A program made the translations under genes and the position numbers. From NCBI GenBank assembly GCA_014534295.1, contig JACVRU010000001.1:1-29984 (forward strand): a DNA stretch of 29,984 nt. Direction: 5' to 3'. A model generated the notes under the pieces. That model did no database searches. It was not told the DNA's origin and worked only from the letters and a program-made list of their open reading frames with translations. Shown piece after piece: positions 7,421 to 14,843 of the stretch. Each line of letters begins with the position of its first letter. Positions within the stretch are counted from its first letter, which is position 1. Source of the DNA: Thermoleophilia bacterium. Lineage in GTDB: Bacteria > Actinomycetota > Thermoleophilia > Gaiellales > Gaiellaceae.

Positions 7421-7830
7421 TCAGCGGACGAGGAGCTCGGAGACAGTGACGGCGCGCAGGTTCCTCCGAGCGAGTTCCCGCAGGAGCCAGTCGAGCGCCT
7501 CGAGGGTCGCGCGGCCGTGGTCGTGGAAAAGGACGATCCCGCCGGGGCCAGCTGGCTGCGGATCCGGGCGATCAGCCGGTCCGCGGTCGGGTGGCGCCAA
7601 TCCTCCCGTGTCGACGCTCCAGAGGATCTGGCGCAGCCCGAGCTGGCGATCGCGTCGCCAGGCCCGTCGCGGAGCCCGCACGGGGGGCTGGAAGAGTATG
7701 GGCCGGGTGCCGGTGGTGCGCTGGATGCGGTCGACCTCGGCTCGGCGGCGAGGAGGGCGGCGGCGAGCGCTCTCGTTCGCTTCGGCATGCCCGTAGCCTC
7801 GCGCCGCGCGGACGCGATCGAATCGGGCGG
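7421..7830 (-). pseudogene. Broken polysaccharide deacetylase (NodB-type), C-terminal part
   Basis: On the minus strand, AEVDRIQRTTGTRPILFQPP and LGLRQILWSVDT are in one frame. The next stretch, EDWRHPTADRLIARIRSQLA, is in a second frame. The first frame then resumes with GGIVLFHDHGRATLEALDWL... and VTVSELLVR before the stop at 7421. These are the later motifs of the NodB-homology deacetylases (TGxRPxLFxPP, WSVDTxDW, PGGIVLxHD). The two shifts cancel out. The N-terminal metal-binding motifs (TFDD and HxxxH) are not recognisable upstream, where the sequence is degenerate. The gene is therefore almost certainly inactive, unless both indels are assembly errors and the N-terminus is unusual. Confidence 0.72.
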
Positions 7831-7847
7831 GTGCCTAGGACCGGTGG

Positions 7848-10598
7848 CTAGTAGTCGTCAGCAACCTCGGCGGCGACGGCCGCGCCCGCCACCCTGCCCT
7901 CCGCCACGAGACGCGTCAGCTCGGTGCGGGAGGAGACGCCGAGCTTCGCGAACACCTTGCGCAGGTGGTACTGGACCGTCTTCGGGCTCAGGAAGAGCTG
8001 CGCGCCGACCTCCGGGTTCGTCCTGCCGAGCGCGACGAGCCGCACGATCTGGAGCTCCTGAGGCGTAAGGTCGCTGCGCGTGCTGTCGTCCCGCTTCCGG
8101 GCGGTCGCGCCGGTCGCGCGCAGCTCGGCGAGCGCGCGCTCGGCCCAGAGGCGCGCTCCGAGGCTCTCGAAGGCCTCGAGCGCCTGGCGGAGCTCGTCGC
8201 GGGCCTCGGTCTTGCGACGGGCGCGCCTCAGGAACTCGCCGTAGAGGAGCCTGGTTCGCGCCGTCTCGAACGGCGAGCCGTCCCGCCCGTGCAGCTCGAG
8301 CGCCTGCTGGAACCGGCGCTCGGCCTCGGCCTCGTCCTCGGCGACGAGCGCGCCGCCGCGCGCGACAAGCGGCTCCGCCCAGCTCAGACCGCCGGACCGG
8401 CTCCAGTCGGCGAGCGTCTCGAGCGACCGGCGCGCAGCCTCGACCTTCCCCGCGCGGGCGGCGGCCTCGACGAGCAGCGGCGCCGAGAAGAGGGCGTACG
8501 GATGGTTCCGCCGCCGGTCGTCCGGGCCGCCGACGCTCGACTCGAGGATCGCCAGCGCCTCCGCCGCGCGCCCCTGGACGAGCTCGAGCTCCGCCAGCGC
8601 CCGTGCGACGCCGCCGAGGGCCACCGGCAGGCCGCGCGGCTGCGCGAGCGCGCGCGTCTCGGCCGCGAGCTTCTGCGCTCGCTCCCGGTCGCCGCGGAAG
8701 GCGGCGAGCGCGGTCAGCGTCGACAGCGCGCCCGCGGCGACGACCCGCTGGCCGGTCTCGACCGCGAGCCGGTGGCTCTCCTCGGCGTCCGCCTCCGCGC
8801 CGGCGAAGTCCCCCAACCGGCGCTCGACGCCCGCTAGGAGGTGCAGGAGGAACGCGAGCCCCCCGAACGCGCCCCGGGTCCGGGCGGCATCCACCGCGCG
8901 GCGCATGAGCTCGAACACGAGGCCCTCCTCGCCGAGGAACATCGCCGACGTCGCGGCCCAGCGAAGGATCCTGGGGTCGTCGGCAGCCCTGCCGGCGTGA
9001 GCCGAGCGTGCGAGGAGAGGCGCAGCGCCGGCGCGGTCGCCGCCAGCGATCGCGGTGAAGCCGCGCACGAGGCCGAGGACGATCTCCTCCTCGGTCGTCT
9101 CGGGAGCGCCGAACCGGTCGGCCCAGGACTCGAACTCAAGGATCGCGTCGTGGTTGCCTGCGAGGCCCGCCGCCTCCTGGGCGAGCGCCACGAGGTCGAG
9201 GGTCAAGCGGCGGTCGACGTCGAGCGCGTCCGAGGCCGCGTCGAGGAAGATGCGCATCGACTCGTCGAGCCTCCCTTCGCGCGCCGCGAGCATGCCGCGC
9301 ACGCGGGCGGCCGCGAGCGCGACGACCGGATCCTCGATCGGCTCCTCGATCTGCTCGAGCAGCACGCGGATGTGCTCCTGCCCCCCAGCCATGTGCGCCG
9401 CGTCGGCTGCCTGGACCAGCCGGCGCGTGCGGCCGGCCCGGTCCGCGGAGAGCTGAGCGGCGCGCTCGAGCGCGGCCGCCGCAGCGGCGTACCCGCTGCG
9501 GGCCGTCGCCCGGCCGGCGGACGTCTCGAGCAGCCGCGCCACCGCCTCGTCGGGCCCGATCGTCGCGGCGGCGCGGTGCCAGGCCCGCCGGTCGAGCTCG
9601 TGCTCTCCAGAGAGCACGGCGGCGAGCGCCGCATGGGCCGCGCGGCGGCGCGCGAAGGTCGCCGACCGGTACGCGACGCTGCGGACGAGGGGATGCCGGA
9701 ACGCCACGGTGTCCGCCTCGACGCGGACGAGCCCGGCGAGCTCCGCCGGCTCGAGCGCGGCCAGGCCGGCGCCGAGCGACTCGGCCGCCGCGACGACCCG
9801 CCCGAGCTCGACCGACTGGTCGGCCGCAGCGACAAGGAGGAACGTCCGCGTCAGCTCGGGGAGCCGCTCGATCGCCTCGAGGTACGCCTGCTCGACCGTC
9901 GTCGTGCCGTCCGCCCCGCGCGCGGCGGCGTCCGCGAGCTCGACGAGCGCGAGCGGGTTGCCCGCGGCGGCCTCGACGATCTCCCCCCGCCGGGCCCTGA
10001 GACCCTCGCCGTGGCGCGCCGCGACGAGCTGCTCGGCTTCCGCCCTCGCCAGGGGCGTCAGGCGAAGCTCACAGGCCCCGGGCAGTCTGGTAGCGCCCGC
10101 GTCGGAGTCGCGGGCGGCCAGGACGACGCCGACGCGCTCGGCCTGGAGCCGGCGGACCGCGAACGTGAGCGCGTCCGCAGACTCGGGATCGACCCAGTGC
10201 ACGTCGTCGACGAGCACGAGCAGCGGCCGCTCCTCGGCCGCGTCGGCGAGGAGCGTCAGCACGGCGAGCCCGACGAGGAGGCGGTCGGGCTCCGCCCGCG
10301 CGGCGAGGCCGAAGGCCGCCCTCAACGCGTCCGCCTGCGGCGCCGGGAGGTCGTCGACGCGGGCGAGCAGCGGCTGGAGGAGCTGGTGCAGCGTCGCGTA
10401 GGGCAACCTCGCCTCCGACTCGAAGCCCGCGGCCCGGAGCACCCGGAAGCGCTCGGCGCGCCGATCCGCCTCGTCGAGCAGCGCGGTCTTTCCGAGACCC
10501 GGGCCGCCGCGGACGGCTATAACGCCGCTGGCGCCGCCGGCCGCGCGCTCGAGCAGCTCGACGATCGCGGCCACCTCGGATTGCCGCCCAACCAGCAT
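7848..10598 (-). CDS. Large LuxR-family transcriptional regulator with AAA ATPase (LAL type)
   Basis: A 916-residue protein from ATG 10598 (MLVGRQSEVAAI). It has an N-terminal AAA/NACHT-like ATPase with Walker A GGPGLGKT (31-38) and Walker B LLVLVDDVHWVD. A long Ala/Glu/Arg-rich helical region follows, of the TPR-like kind found in MalT/LAL regulators. A C-terminal LuxR helix-turn-helix starts near residue 844 (LTPQELQIVRLVALGRTNPEVGAQLFLSPKTV..., shown in part). These proteins bind an inducer, oligomerise with ATP and activate transcription. A GAGG site lies 8 nt before the ATG. A GTG at 10628 in frame is an alternative with a poorer ribosome site. The gene is divergent from the PD40 gene at 10695, a plausible target. 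Confidence 0.93.
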   Translation of the reverse strand: MLVGRQSEVAAIVELLERAAGGASGVIAVRGGPGLGKTALLDEADRRAERFRVLRAAGFESEARLPYATLHQLLQPLLARVDDLPAPQADALRAAFGLAARAEPDRLLVGLAVLTLLADAAEERPLLVLVDDVHWVDPESADALTFAVRRLQAERVGVVLAARDSDAGATRLPGACELRLTPLARAEAEQLVAARHGEGLRARRGEIVEAAAGNPLALVELADAAARGADGTTTVEQAYLEAIERLPELTRTFLLVAAADQSVELGRVVAAAESLGAGLAALEPAELAGLVRVEADTVAFRHPLVRSVAYRSATFARRRAAHAALAAVLSGEHELDRRAWHRAAATIGPDEAVARLLETSAGRATARSGYAAAAAALERAAQLSADRAGRTRRLVQAADAAHMAGGQEHIRVLLEQIEEPIEDPVVALAAARVRGMLAAREGRLDESMRIFLDAASDALDVDRRLTLDLVALAQEAAGLAGNHDAILEFESWADRFGAPETTEEEIVLGLVRGFTAIAGGDRAGAAPLLARSAHAGRAADDPRILRWAATSAMFLGEEGLVFELMRRAVDAARTRGAFGGLAFLLHLLAGVERRLGDFAGAEADAEESHRLAVETGQRVVAAGALSTLTALAAFRGDRERAQKLAAETRALAQPRGLPVALGGVARALAELELVQGRAAEALAILESSVGGPDDRRRNHPYALFSAPLLVEAAARAGKVEAARRSLETLADWSRSGGLSWAEPLVARGGALVAEDEAEAERRFQQALELHGRDGSPFETARTRLLYGEFLRRARRKTEARDELRQALEAFESLGARLWAERALAELRATGATARKRDDSTRSDLTPQELQIVRLVALGRTNPEVGAQLFLSPKTVQYHLRKVFAKLGVSSRTELTRLVAEGRVAGAAVAAEVADDY

Positions 10599-10659
10599 GT
10601 GCGAATCCTCGCTCGCGCAGCGCGGCACGACAAGCCGGGAGGACCAGCCAGCCGGCTGA

Positions 10660-10688
10660 TTCGAAGCCCCGCCGCGGCGGCCTAGGTT
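10660..10688 (+). promoter_or_regulatory. Possible leaderless promoter for the PD40 gene
   Basis: TTCGAA (10660-10665), a 17-nt spacer and TAGGTT (10683-10688) lie so that transcription would begin at or next to the ATG at 10695. No ribosome site precedes that ATG. Leaderless transcripts with a TANNNT element 6-7 nt before the start codon are common in Actinobacteria. The match to -35 is only partial, so this is an inference. Confidence 0.4.
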
Positions 10689-10694
10689 AAGCGC

Positions 10695-11561
10695 ATGCAG
10701 ACGACCACGAAGCTCACTCAGGCGGCCCTCGCGGCAGCGGCGGCGGCTGCCTTGCTCGTCGGAGCAGCCCCGGCGTCCGAAGGCGCGGCCCGCGAAGGGC
10801 TGATCGCGTTCGAGCGGCGGACCGGCACCGGCGTGGCCGACATCTACGCCGTGCGCCCTGACGGGACCGGCCTCCGCCGGCTCACCCGCGACCGGCGCAG
10901 CTTCGACCCCGCGTGGTCGCCGGACGGCAGGCGGATCGCCTTTGCGAGCGACCGGGACGGCCCCTCAGGCGCCCCCGAGCTCTACATCATGAACGCGGAC
11001 GGCTCGAACGTCCGCCGGCTGACGACGAGCCCGCACGCCCCGGACGATTGGCGCGCGAGCTCGGCTCCGGCGTGGAGCCCCGACGGGAAGCGGCTCGTCT
11101 TCGTACGCCTGACGGTCCGCGGCAGCTCATCGAGCACGGACCTGTGGGAGGCGCGGGTCGACGGCTCGGGCCTCAGGCGCCTGACCGCGACGCGGGCCGC
11201 CGAAGGGTCGCCGGCGTACTCCTCGGCAGGAACGCTGTTCTTCGACCGCCGCGGAGTCGTCTACACGCTCGAGGGCTCCCCGCCCGTCGCGCGGAAGGTG
11301 GAACTCGGCACGAGCCCCGCCCTCGCCGTGGGCGGCGGGCCGCTCGCGTACGTGCGCGACGGCTTCGTCCGCGTGACGTACGGCGGTCCGGGACCCCGGG
11401 TCGCCCGTGGCAGCGACCCGGCCTGGGCGGCGGACGCCCGCCGACTCGCCTACGCAGGCTCCGACGGCCTCTTCACGATCGCCGCGGACGGCAGCCGGCG
11501 CCGTCGGGTGACGAGGACCGCGCCGCTCGTCCACGACCTCGCCCCGAGCTGGCGGCCATGA
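10695..11561 (+). CDS. Secreted PD40 (TolB-like) beta-propeller protein
   Basis: 288 residues with a Sec signal peptide (about 1-30, rich in Ala, ending near APASEGAA). Propeller blades follow, with repeats such as AVRPDGTGLRRLTR and AWSPDGRRIAFASDRD, then AWSPDGKRLVFVR and more diverged blades in the second half. No enzyme domain is seen, so the likely role is extracellular binding or scaffolding. The ATG at 10695 has no ribosome site and may be leaderless. The stop overlaps the next ATG (ATGA, 11558-11561), so it is the first gene of a coupled PD40-cupin-collagen-like operon. It resembles the PD40 genes at 6440 and 12501, pointing to local duplication. Confidence 0.9.
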   Translation: MQTTTKLTQAALAAAAAAALLVGAAPASEGAAREGLIAFERRTGTGVADIYAVRPDGTGLRRLTRDRRSFDPAWSPDGRRIAFASDRDGPSGAPELYIMNADGSNVRRLTTSPHAPDDWRASSAPAWSPDGKRLVFVRLTVRGSSSSTDLWEARVDGSGLRRLTATRAAEGSPAYSSAGTLFFDRRGVVYTLEGSPPVARKVELGTSPALAVGGGPLAYVRDGFVRVTYGGPGPRVARGSDPAWAADARRLAYAGSDGLFTIAADGSRRRRVTRTAPLVHDLAPSWRP

Positions 11562-11941
11562 GCGAGCTCGCGGTCCCCTACGTGCTCGACGACGGCGAAG
11601 GAGAGGTGATGCGCTGGCTCGGCGCCACTGTCACCGTCAAGGCCTCCGGGCCGAGCTTCGACCTGGCGCTCGCGATCGCTGTCGCGGGCGGAGAGCCTGC
11701 GCTCCGCTCGCACCCCGACCACGACAAGGGCCTGCTCGTGCTCGAGGGCGAGCTCACGATCGTCGCCGGCGACGAGGTGCTCGCGGCGCCTGCCGGCTCG
11801 TTCGCCTTCCTTCCGCGCGGCGTCCCGCACACGATCGCCGTCGAGTCCGGCCGCGCCCGGGTGGCCCTGATCCTCTCCCCTGCCGGCGCGATCTCGACCG
11901 ACGACGACCACCAATTCCCCCGAAAGGAGAACGCCTCATGA
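11558..11941 (+). CDS. Cupin domain protein
   Basis: 127 residues, one cupin fold. The first cupin motif is SHPDHDKGLLVLEGELTI (51-68), with His52, His55 and a Glu in the usual metal-ligand region. The second is FLPRGVPHTIAVES, with His91. There is no signal peptide, so it is probably cytosolic, although its neighbours are exported. Small single-cupin proteins can bind metals or small molecules or act as dioxygenases; the sequence does not decide this. ATGA overlaps link it both to the PD40 gene upstream and to the collagen-like gene downstream (11938-11941). Confidence 0.9.
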   Translation: MSELAVPYVLDDGEGEVMRWLGATVTVKASGPSFDLALAIAVAGGEPALRSHPDHDKGLLVLEGELTIVAGDEVLAAPAGSFAFLPRGVPHTIAVESGRARVALILSPAGAISTDDDHQFPRKENAS

Positions 11942-12489
11942 ACGACACACGCATTCGGCTGCTCCGCCCCTCGCCCGCGCTGGTCGTCGCCTCCCTGGCG
12001 CTGCTGATCGCGCTCAGCGGGACGAGCTGGGCCGCCGTCGCGCTGCCGAGGGGGAGCGTCGGCACCCCGCAGCTGAAAGCCGGCGCCGTGACCTCCCCGA
12101 AGGTCAGGAACGGCTCCCTCCAGGCGATCGACCTCGCGCCCGCCGCACGGCAGCTCCTCAAGGGCCAGACCGGCCCGCAGGGCCCGGCCGGCCCTCGCGG
12201 CGAGCAGGGGCCGTCCGGCCTCAGGGGCCTGGAGCTCGTCACCGCGAGCTCTGCGTTCGACTCCGCCCGCGAGAAGACGGTCGTCGTCAGCTGCCCGCCC
12301 GGGAAGCGGCTCCTCGGCGGCGGCGGCGGAGCGTGGGGCCGCGCCATGATCTGGGTCACCGAGCGCGTGATACTGACCGCCAGCCAGCCACTCGACGACC
12401 ACACGTGGCTGGCGGCCGCACGCGAGCTCGATCCGACCGACGAGGACTGGTTCGTCCGCGTGACCGCCATCTGCGGATCCGTGAACTGA
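11938..12489 (+). CDS. Membrane-anchored or secreted collagen-like protein
   Basis: 183 residues. A short basic start is followed by a signal or anchor segment (13-33). Next comes a block GSVGTPQLKAGAVTSPKVRNG, typical of a family abundant in Thermoleophilia, then seven Gly-X-Y triplets (76-97, GQTGPQGPAGPRGEQG...). The globular C-terminus has two Cys (119 and 179) that could form a disulfide, and a Gly-rich turn (127-131). Similar proteins are surface-exposed with no known enzyme activity. A ribosome site (AAAGGAG) lies inside the end of the cupin gene, so translation is coupled. The collagen part is short for a stable triple helix. Confidence 0.87.
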   Translation: MNDTRIRLLRPSPALVVASLALLIALSGTSWAAVALPRGSVGTPQLKAGAVTSPKVRNGSLQAIDLAPAARQLLKGQTGPQGPAGPRGEQGPSGLRGLELVTASSAFDSAREKTVVVSCPPGKRLLGGGGGAWGRAMIWVTERVILTASQPLDDHTWLAAARELDPTDEDWFVRVTAICGSVN

Positions 12490-12500
12490 AGGAGGGAGCG

Positions 12501-13390
12501 ATGAGGAAGCCGATCGCATCCGTCGCGGCGGTCGCGACCTCGGCGCTCCTGCTCCTCGGGCCCGCGGCCGGCTCGGCCGCGGGCACCGCGGGCCGCCCCG
12601 GCGACGTCGTCTTCGCGCGCACCGACGCCCGTACCGGCGCGAGCGACGTCTATCGGGTCGATCTCGACGGTCGCCGACCAGTCCACCAGACCGCGACTGG
12701 AGTCGACTTCAACCCCGCCTACGCGCCGGACGGGCGCCGGATCGCCTTCGCCAGCCGGCGGCGCGGCGACGCGCCCGAGATCTGGGTGATGGACGCCGCC
12801 GGCCGCAGCGTCGCCAGGGTCACGGGCAGCGCCCGCGCCGACGCGCGCGACCGGGACCGGCAGCCCGTGTGGGCGCCCGACGGGAGGTCGATCCTCTTCG
12901 TGCACGCGGACGACGGCGAGCGGTTCCGCCACGGACATCTGGCGGGTCGGCTCGCGCGACCGGCCGGGCGACGAACGTCACTCGCTCGCCCGGCGCCGAG
13001 ACCTGGCCGCCTTCGGGCCCGACGGCTCGCTGCTGTTCGTCCGGTCGCGCGCCATCACCGGGGCTTCGCCGCCGACCGGAAGCATTCGTCCGTCGCGGCA
13101 CGCAGCCGCACCTCGGTCCTGACACGGCTAGCTCGCCTTCGTCGAGGCGCGGCAGATATTCCTGACGCTCGGCCAGCGGGCCACGAAGGTCGCCGACGGC
13201 GCGTCCCCACGCTTGGACCGGCGACGGACCCCGCCTCGTGTACACGGCACCCGACGGCCTGCGCGTCGTCTCGGTCCCTGGTGGCGAGAGCCTCCGTGTC
13301 CCGCGGGCGGCCGGTTCGATCCGGGACGGCGCGCCAACCGTCCGGCCGCAGGCGGCGAGCCGCCGACCGCGGCCGAGACGCGGCACAATG
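12501..13390 (+). pseudogene. Broken secreted PD40 beta-propeller gene
   Basis: It starts well: AAGGAGG, ATG 12501, a signal peptide (about 1-30) and good PD40 blades (AYAPDGRRIAFASRRRG, VWAPDGRSILFVHADDGE). Near 12925 the frame shifts to ATDIWRVGSRDRPGDERHSL and FGPDGSLLFVRSRAITG. Near 13080 it moves to FVRRGTQPHLGPDTASSP, near 13138 to FVEARQIFLTLGQRATKVAD, and near 13210 to AWTGDGPRLVYTAPDGLRVV. So at least four single-base indels break one propeller gene of roughly 280 codons. The last frame runs into the tRNA gene without a proper end. It sits 11 nt after the collagen-like gene and would be the fourth gene of that operon. Assembly errors are an alternative to true decay. Confidence 0.8.
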
Positions 13391-13397
13391 TCAGGGA

Positions 13398-13469
13398 GCC
13401 CCCGTAGCTCAGTGGATAGAGCAGCGGTTTCCTAAACCGCGTGCGCTGGTTCGATTCCGGCCGGGGGCA
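13398..13469 (+). tRNA. tRNA-Arg (anticodon CCU)
   Basis: A complete cloverleaf. The acceptor is GCCCCCG/CGGGGGC (13398-13404 with 13462-13468), the D-stem GCTC/GAGC and the anticodon stem GCGGT/ACCGC (13424-13428 with 13436-13440). The anticodon loop is TTCCTAA, with CCT at 13431-13433, and the T-stem GCTGG/CCGGC surrounds TTCGATT (13450-13456). The discriminator base is A13469 and CCA is not encoded. It reads the AGG arginine codon. Confidence 0.97.
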
Positions 13470-13485
13470 CCTCTCGCGGACGCGG

Positions 13486-13845
13486 TTACCGTGACGGGGC
13501 GCCGCGCGGGTCGTCCTCGACGAACTCCTCGACCTCCGGCAGCTTGTCGACGACGACGTAGCGCTCGTGCCGCTCCACGACTCGCTCGACGTCCGGGTGC
13601 TCGTGGCCCGCAAGGACGGCGAAGCGGTCGTCCTGCCGGCGGATCACGTCGTACTCCCCGAGTGTCATCTCGATGCGGCCCGTGCACGCACCTGCCACCC
13701 CGCACTCGCACACGAACTCGAAGACCTCGCTCTGCGGCGCGTCAGCCTGTCGGTTGAGCGCCGCACGGCGCTCGTTCACCTCCCGGAAGACCGCCTCGTT
13801 CGCGGCCTGACGCTCGTTCCTGCTCTGGCGGCGGGGTTCTCCCAT
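13486..13845 (-). CDS. Small conserved protein with a CxC...C motif, function unknown
   Basis: 119 residues from ATG 13845 (MGEPRRQSRNERQAANEAVF). The first third is a charged helix (EAVFREVNERRAAL). It is followed by FVCECGVAGACTGRIEMTLGEYDVI, with Cys arranged as CxCx5C, and then by FAVLAGHEHPDVERVVER and YVVVDKL. I recall similar small proteins in Actinobacteria with no assigned function; the Cys residues and the GHEHP block could bind a metal. The frame is open further upstream (to 13920), but the part before this Met has low-complexity codon content. The ATG also matches the usual beginning (NER...VFREVNE). The gene is convergent with the tRNA gene. Confidence 0.72.
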   Translation of the reverse strand: MGEPRRQSRNERQAANEAVFREVNERRAALNRQADAPQSEVFEFVCECGVAGACTGRIEMTLGEYDVIRRQDDRFAVLAGHEHPDVERVVERHERYVVVDKLPEVEEFVEDDPRGAPSR

Positions 13846-14119
13846 TGGCTCAGGCTTCAACTCGGGCCGTAGCCCGTGGGTGCCGCGAGCGCTGAGTTCC
13901 TTCGCTCCAGGTCGTGACACTCAGCTCGGAGAGCGTCGCTACTTCGGCACCTTCTCCCGACGAATGCTCGAGGAACCAATTGTGACGGACGACCCGGGCG
14001 TCTGCGAGGGCCGGTCGGGCGGCCGACGCCCTCGCGCGCTCCCGAGAAGTTCAGTCGAGACGTGTGCGCGCGCCGTGCTACGCTCGGGCTCCTCAGTTCG
14101 AGGGGTGTCGGGGAGTCTG

Positions 14120-14833
14120 ATGGGGGTCGGGGTCTCGAGTAGGGACGTGGCAAGGGGACGGCGCCGACGGGCGGCGGCGGCGGCGGCGATCGCCGGGGTC
14201 GTGTGGCTCGGTGCGCCCGTCGCCGGGGCCGAAGAGGGCGTCCCAGCGCCGGAGCCCCCGCCAGCTCCAGCTCCCGCTCCTCCGCCGCCGCCCGCGCCCG
14301 ATCCGGCGCCGCCGTCTCCGGCTCCGCCGCCGCCCCCGCCGCCTCCGCCCGCCTCGCCGCCGTCCGGGCCGACCGTGGCGCCGCCCGCAGCCTCACCCGC
14401 ACCCCGGCCGGTCGCGACGCCGACGGTTGCAACCCCGACTGCGACGAGCGTCCCTCGGCCAGCTGCCGGCCGGCAACGCTCGACGCTCGCCCGGCGTCCC
14501 GCGAAGGCGAAGGGACAGCGGCCCGCGACGCGCCCGCCGGCTGTGCCGGTCCGCCGGCTCTGGCACCGGCCGCGCGACGACTCCCCCGCCTTCCGCCAGG
14601 CGGGCACCGTCGTGCTCGGCGCCGCCCCTCGCGAGGGGGGCACCTCCGAGTCGCTCTGGGCCACAGGCGTGATCCTCCTCGCCGCCTGCGGCCTCCTGCT
14701 TCTCGCTGCGGTCGCCAGCCCGCGAGTCCTGCGTGGCGCCGTGCTCGGCCTCACCGACCGCCGCGCCGAGCTTTTCGCGGCGGCCATCAGCTTGCTGCTC
14801 GGCCTCCTCATCGCACATGCCGTCCCAGGTTAG
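14120..14833 (+). CDS. Proline-rich secreted or membrane protein with two C-terminal membrane segments
   Basis: 237 residues from ATG 14120, with GGGGAG about 5-10 nt upstream. A basic N-terminus and signal segment (about 14-37, ending APVAGAEE) is followed by a Pro/Ala-rich stretch (41-140) dominated by PAP, PPP and later PRP/TP units. A basic patch (116-152) comes next, then two hydrophobic segments (about 180-199 and 217-235) and a very short tail. The Pro-rich part would be an extended spacer through the cell wall. No enzymatic motif is seen and the function is unknown. The stop is 10 nt before the start of the HYR protein gene, so the two are likely co-expressed. GC-rich Pro codons make this region prone to false frames, but the signal and membrane segments support this one. 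Confidence 0.7.
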   Translation: MGVGVSSRDVARGRRRRAAAAAAIAGVVWLGAPVAGAEEGVPAPEPPPAPAPAPPPPPAPDPAPPSPAPPPPPPPPPASPPSGPTVAPPAASPAPRPVATPTVATPTATSVPRPAAGRQRSTLARRPAKAKGQRPATRPPAVPVRRLWHRPRDDSPAFRQAGTVVLGAAPREGGTSESLWATGVILLAACGLLLLAAVASPRVLRGAVLGLTDRRAELFAAAISLLLGLLIAHAVPG

Positions 14834-14843
14834 GAGCTCTCTC

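Noticed and set aside
7421..7681. An 86-residue intact deacetylase-like gene.
   Set aside because: The middle of the conserved domain is in another frame and the metal-binding N-terminal motifs are absent, so it is treated as part of a pseudogene.
8841..10685. A 614-codon open frame on the plus strand opposite the LuxR-family regulator.
   Set aside because: Composition is dominated by R, G, E and A with no motif, and the minus-strand regulator has Walker motifs and a LuxR domain in the same place.
13307..13325. A T-arm-like sequence (GGTTCGATCCGG) about 140 nt before the tRNA-Arg, suggesting a second tRNA or an attachment-site duplication.
   Set aside because: No acceptor, D or anticodon stem can be formed around it, and it falls in the readable PD40 frame (AAGSIRDGA). 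The match to the tRNA 3' end is too short for an att site.
13398..13469. tRNA-Arg as an integration site for a genomic island.
   Set aside because: No integrase gene follows the 3' end, no repeat of the last 20-40 nt of the tRNA was seen in the window, and the neighbouring genes match the rest in style.
13939..14811. A minus-strand frame with a Gly-rich stretch, resembling a glycine-rich protein.
   Set aside because: It is the mirror of the Pro-rich coding region (Pro CCN reads as GGN on the other strand). The plus-strand frame has a signal peptide, membrane helices and a ribosome site.
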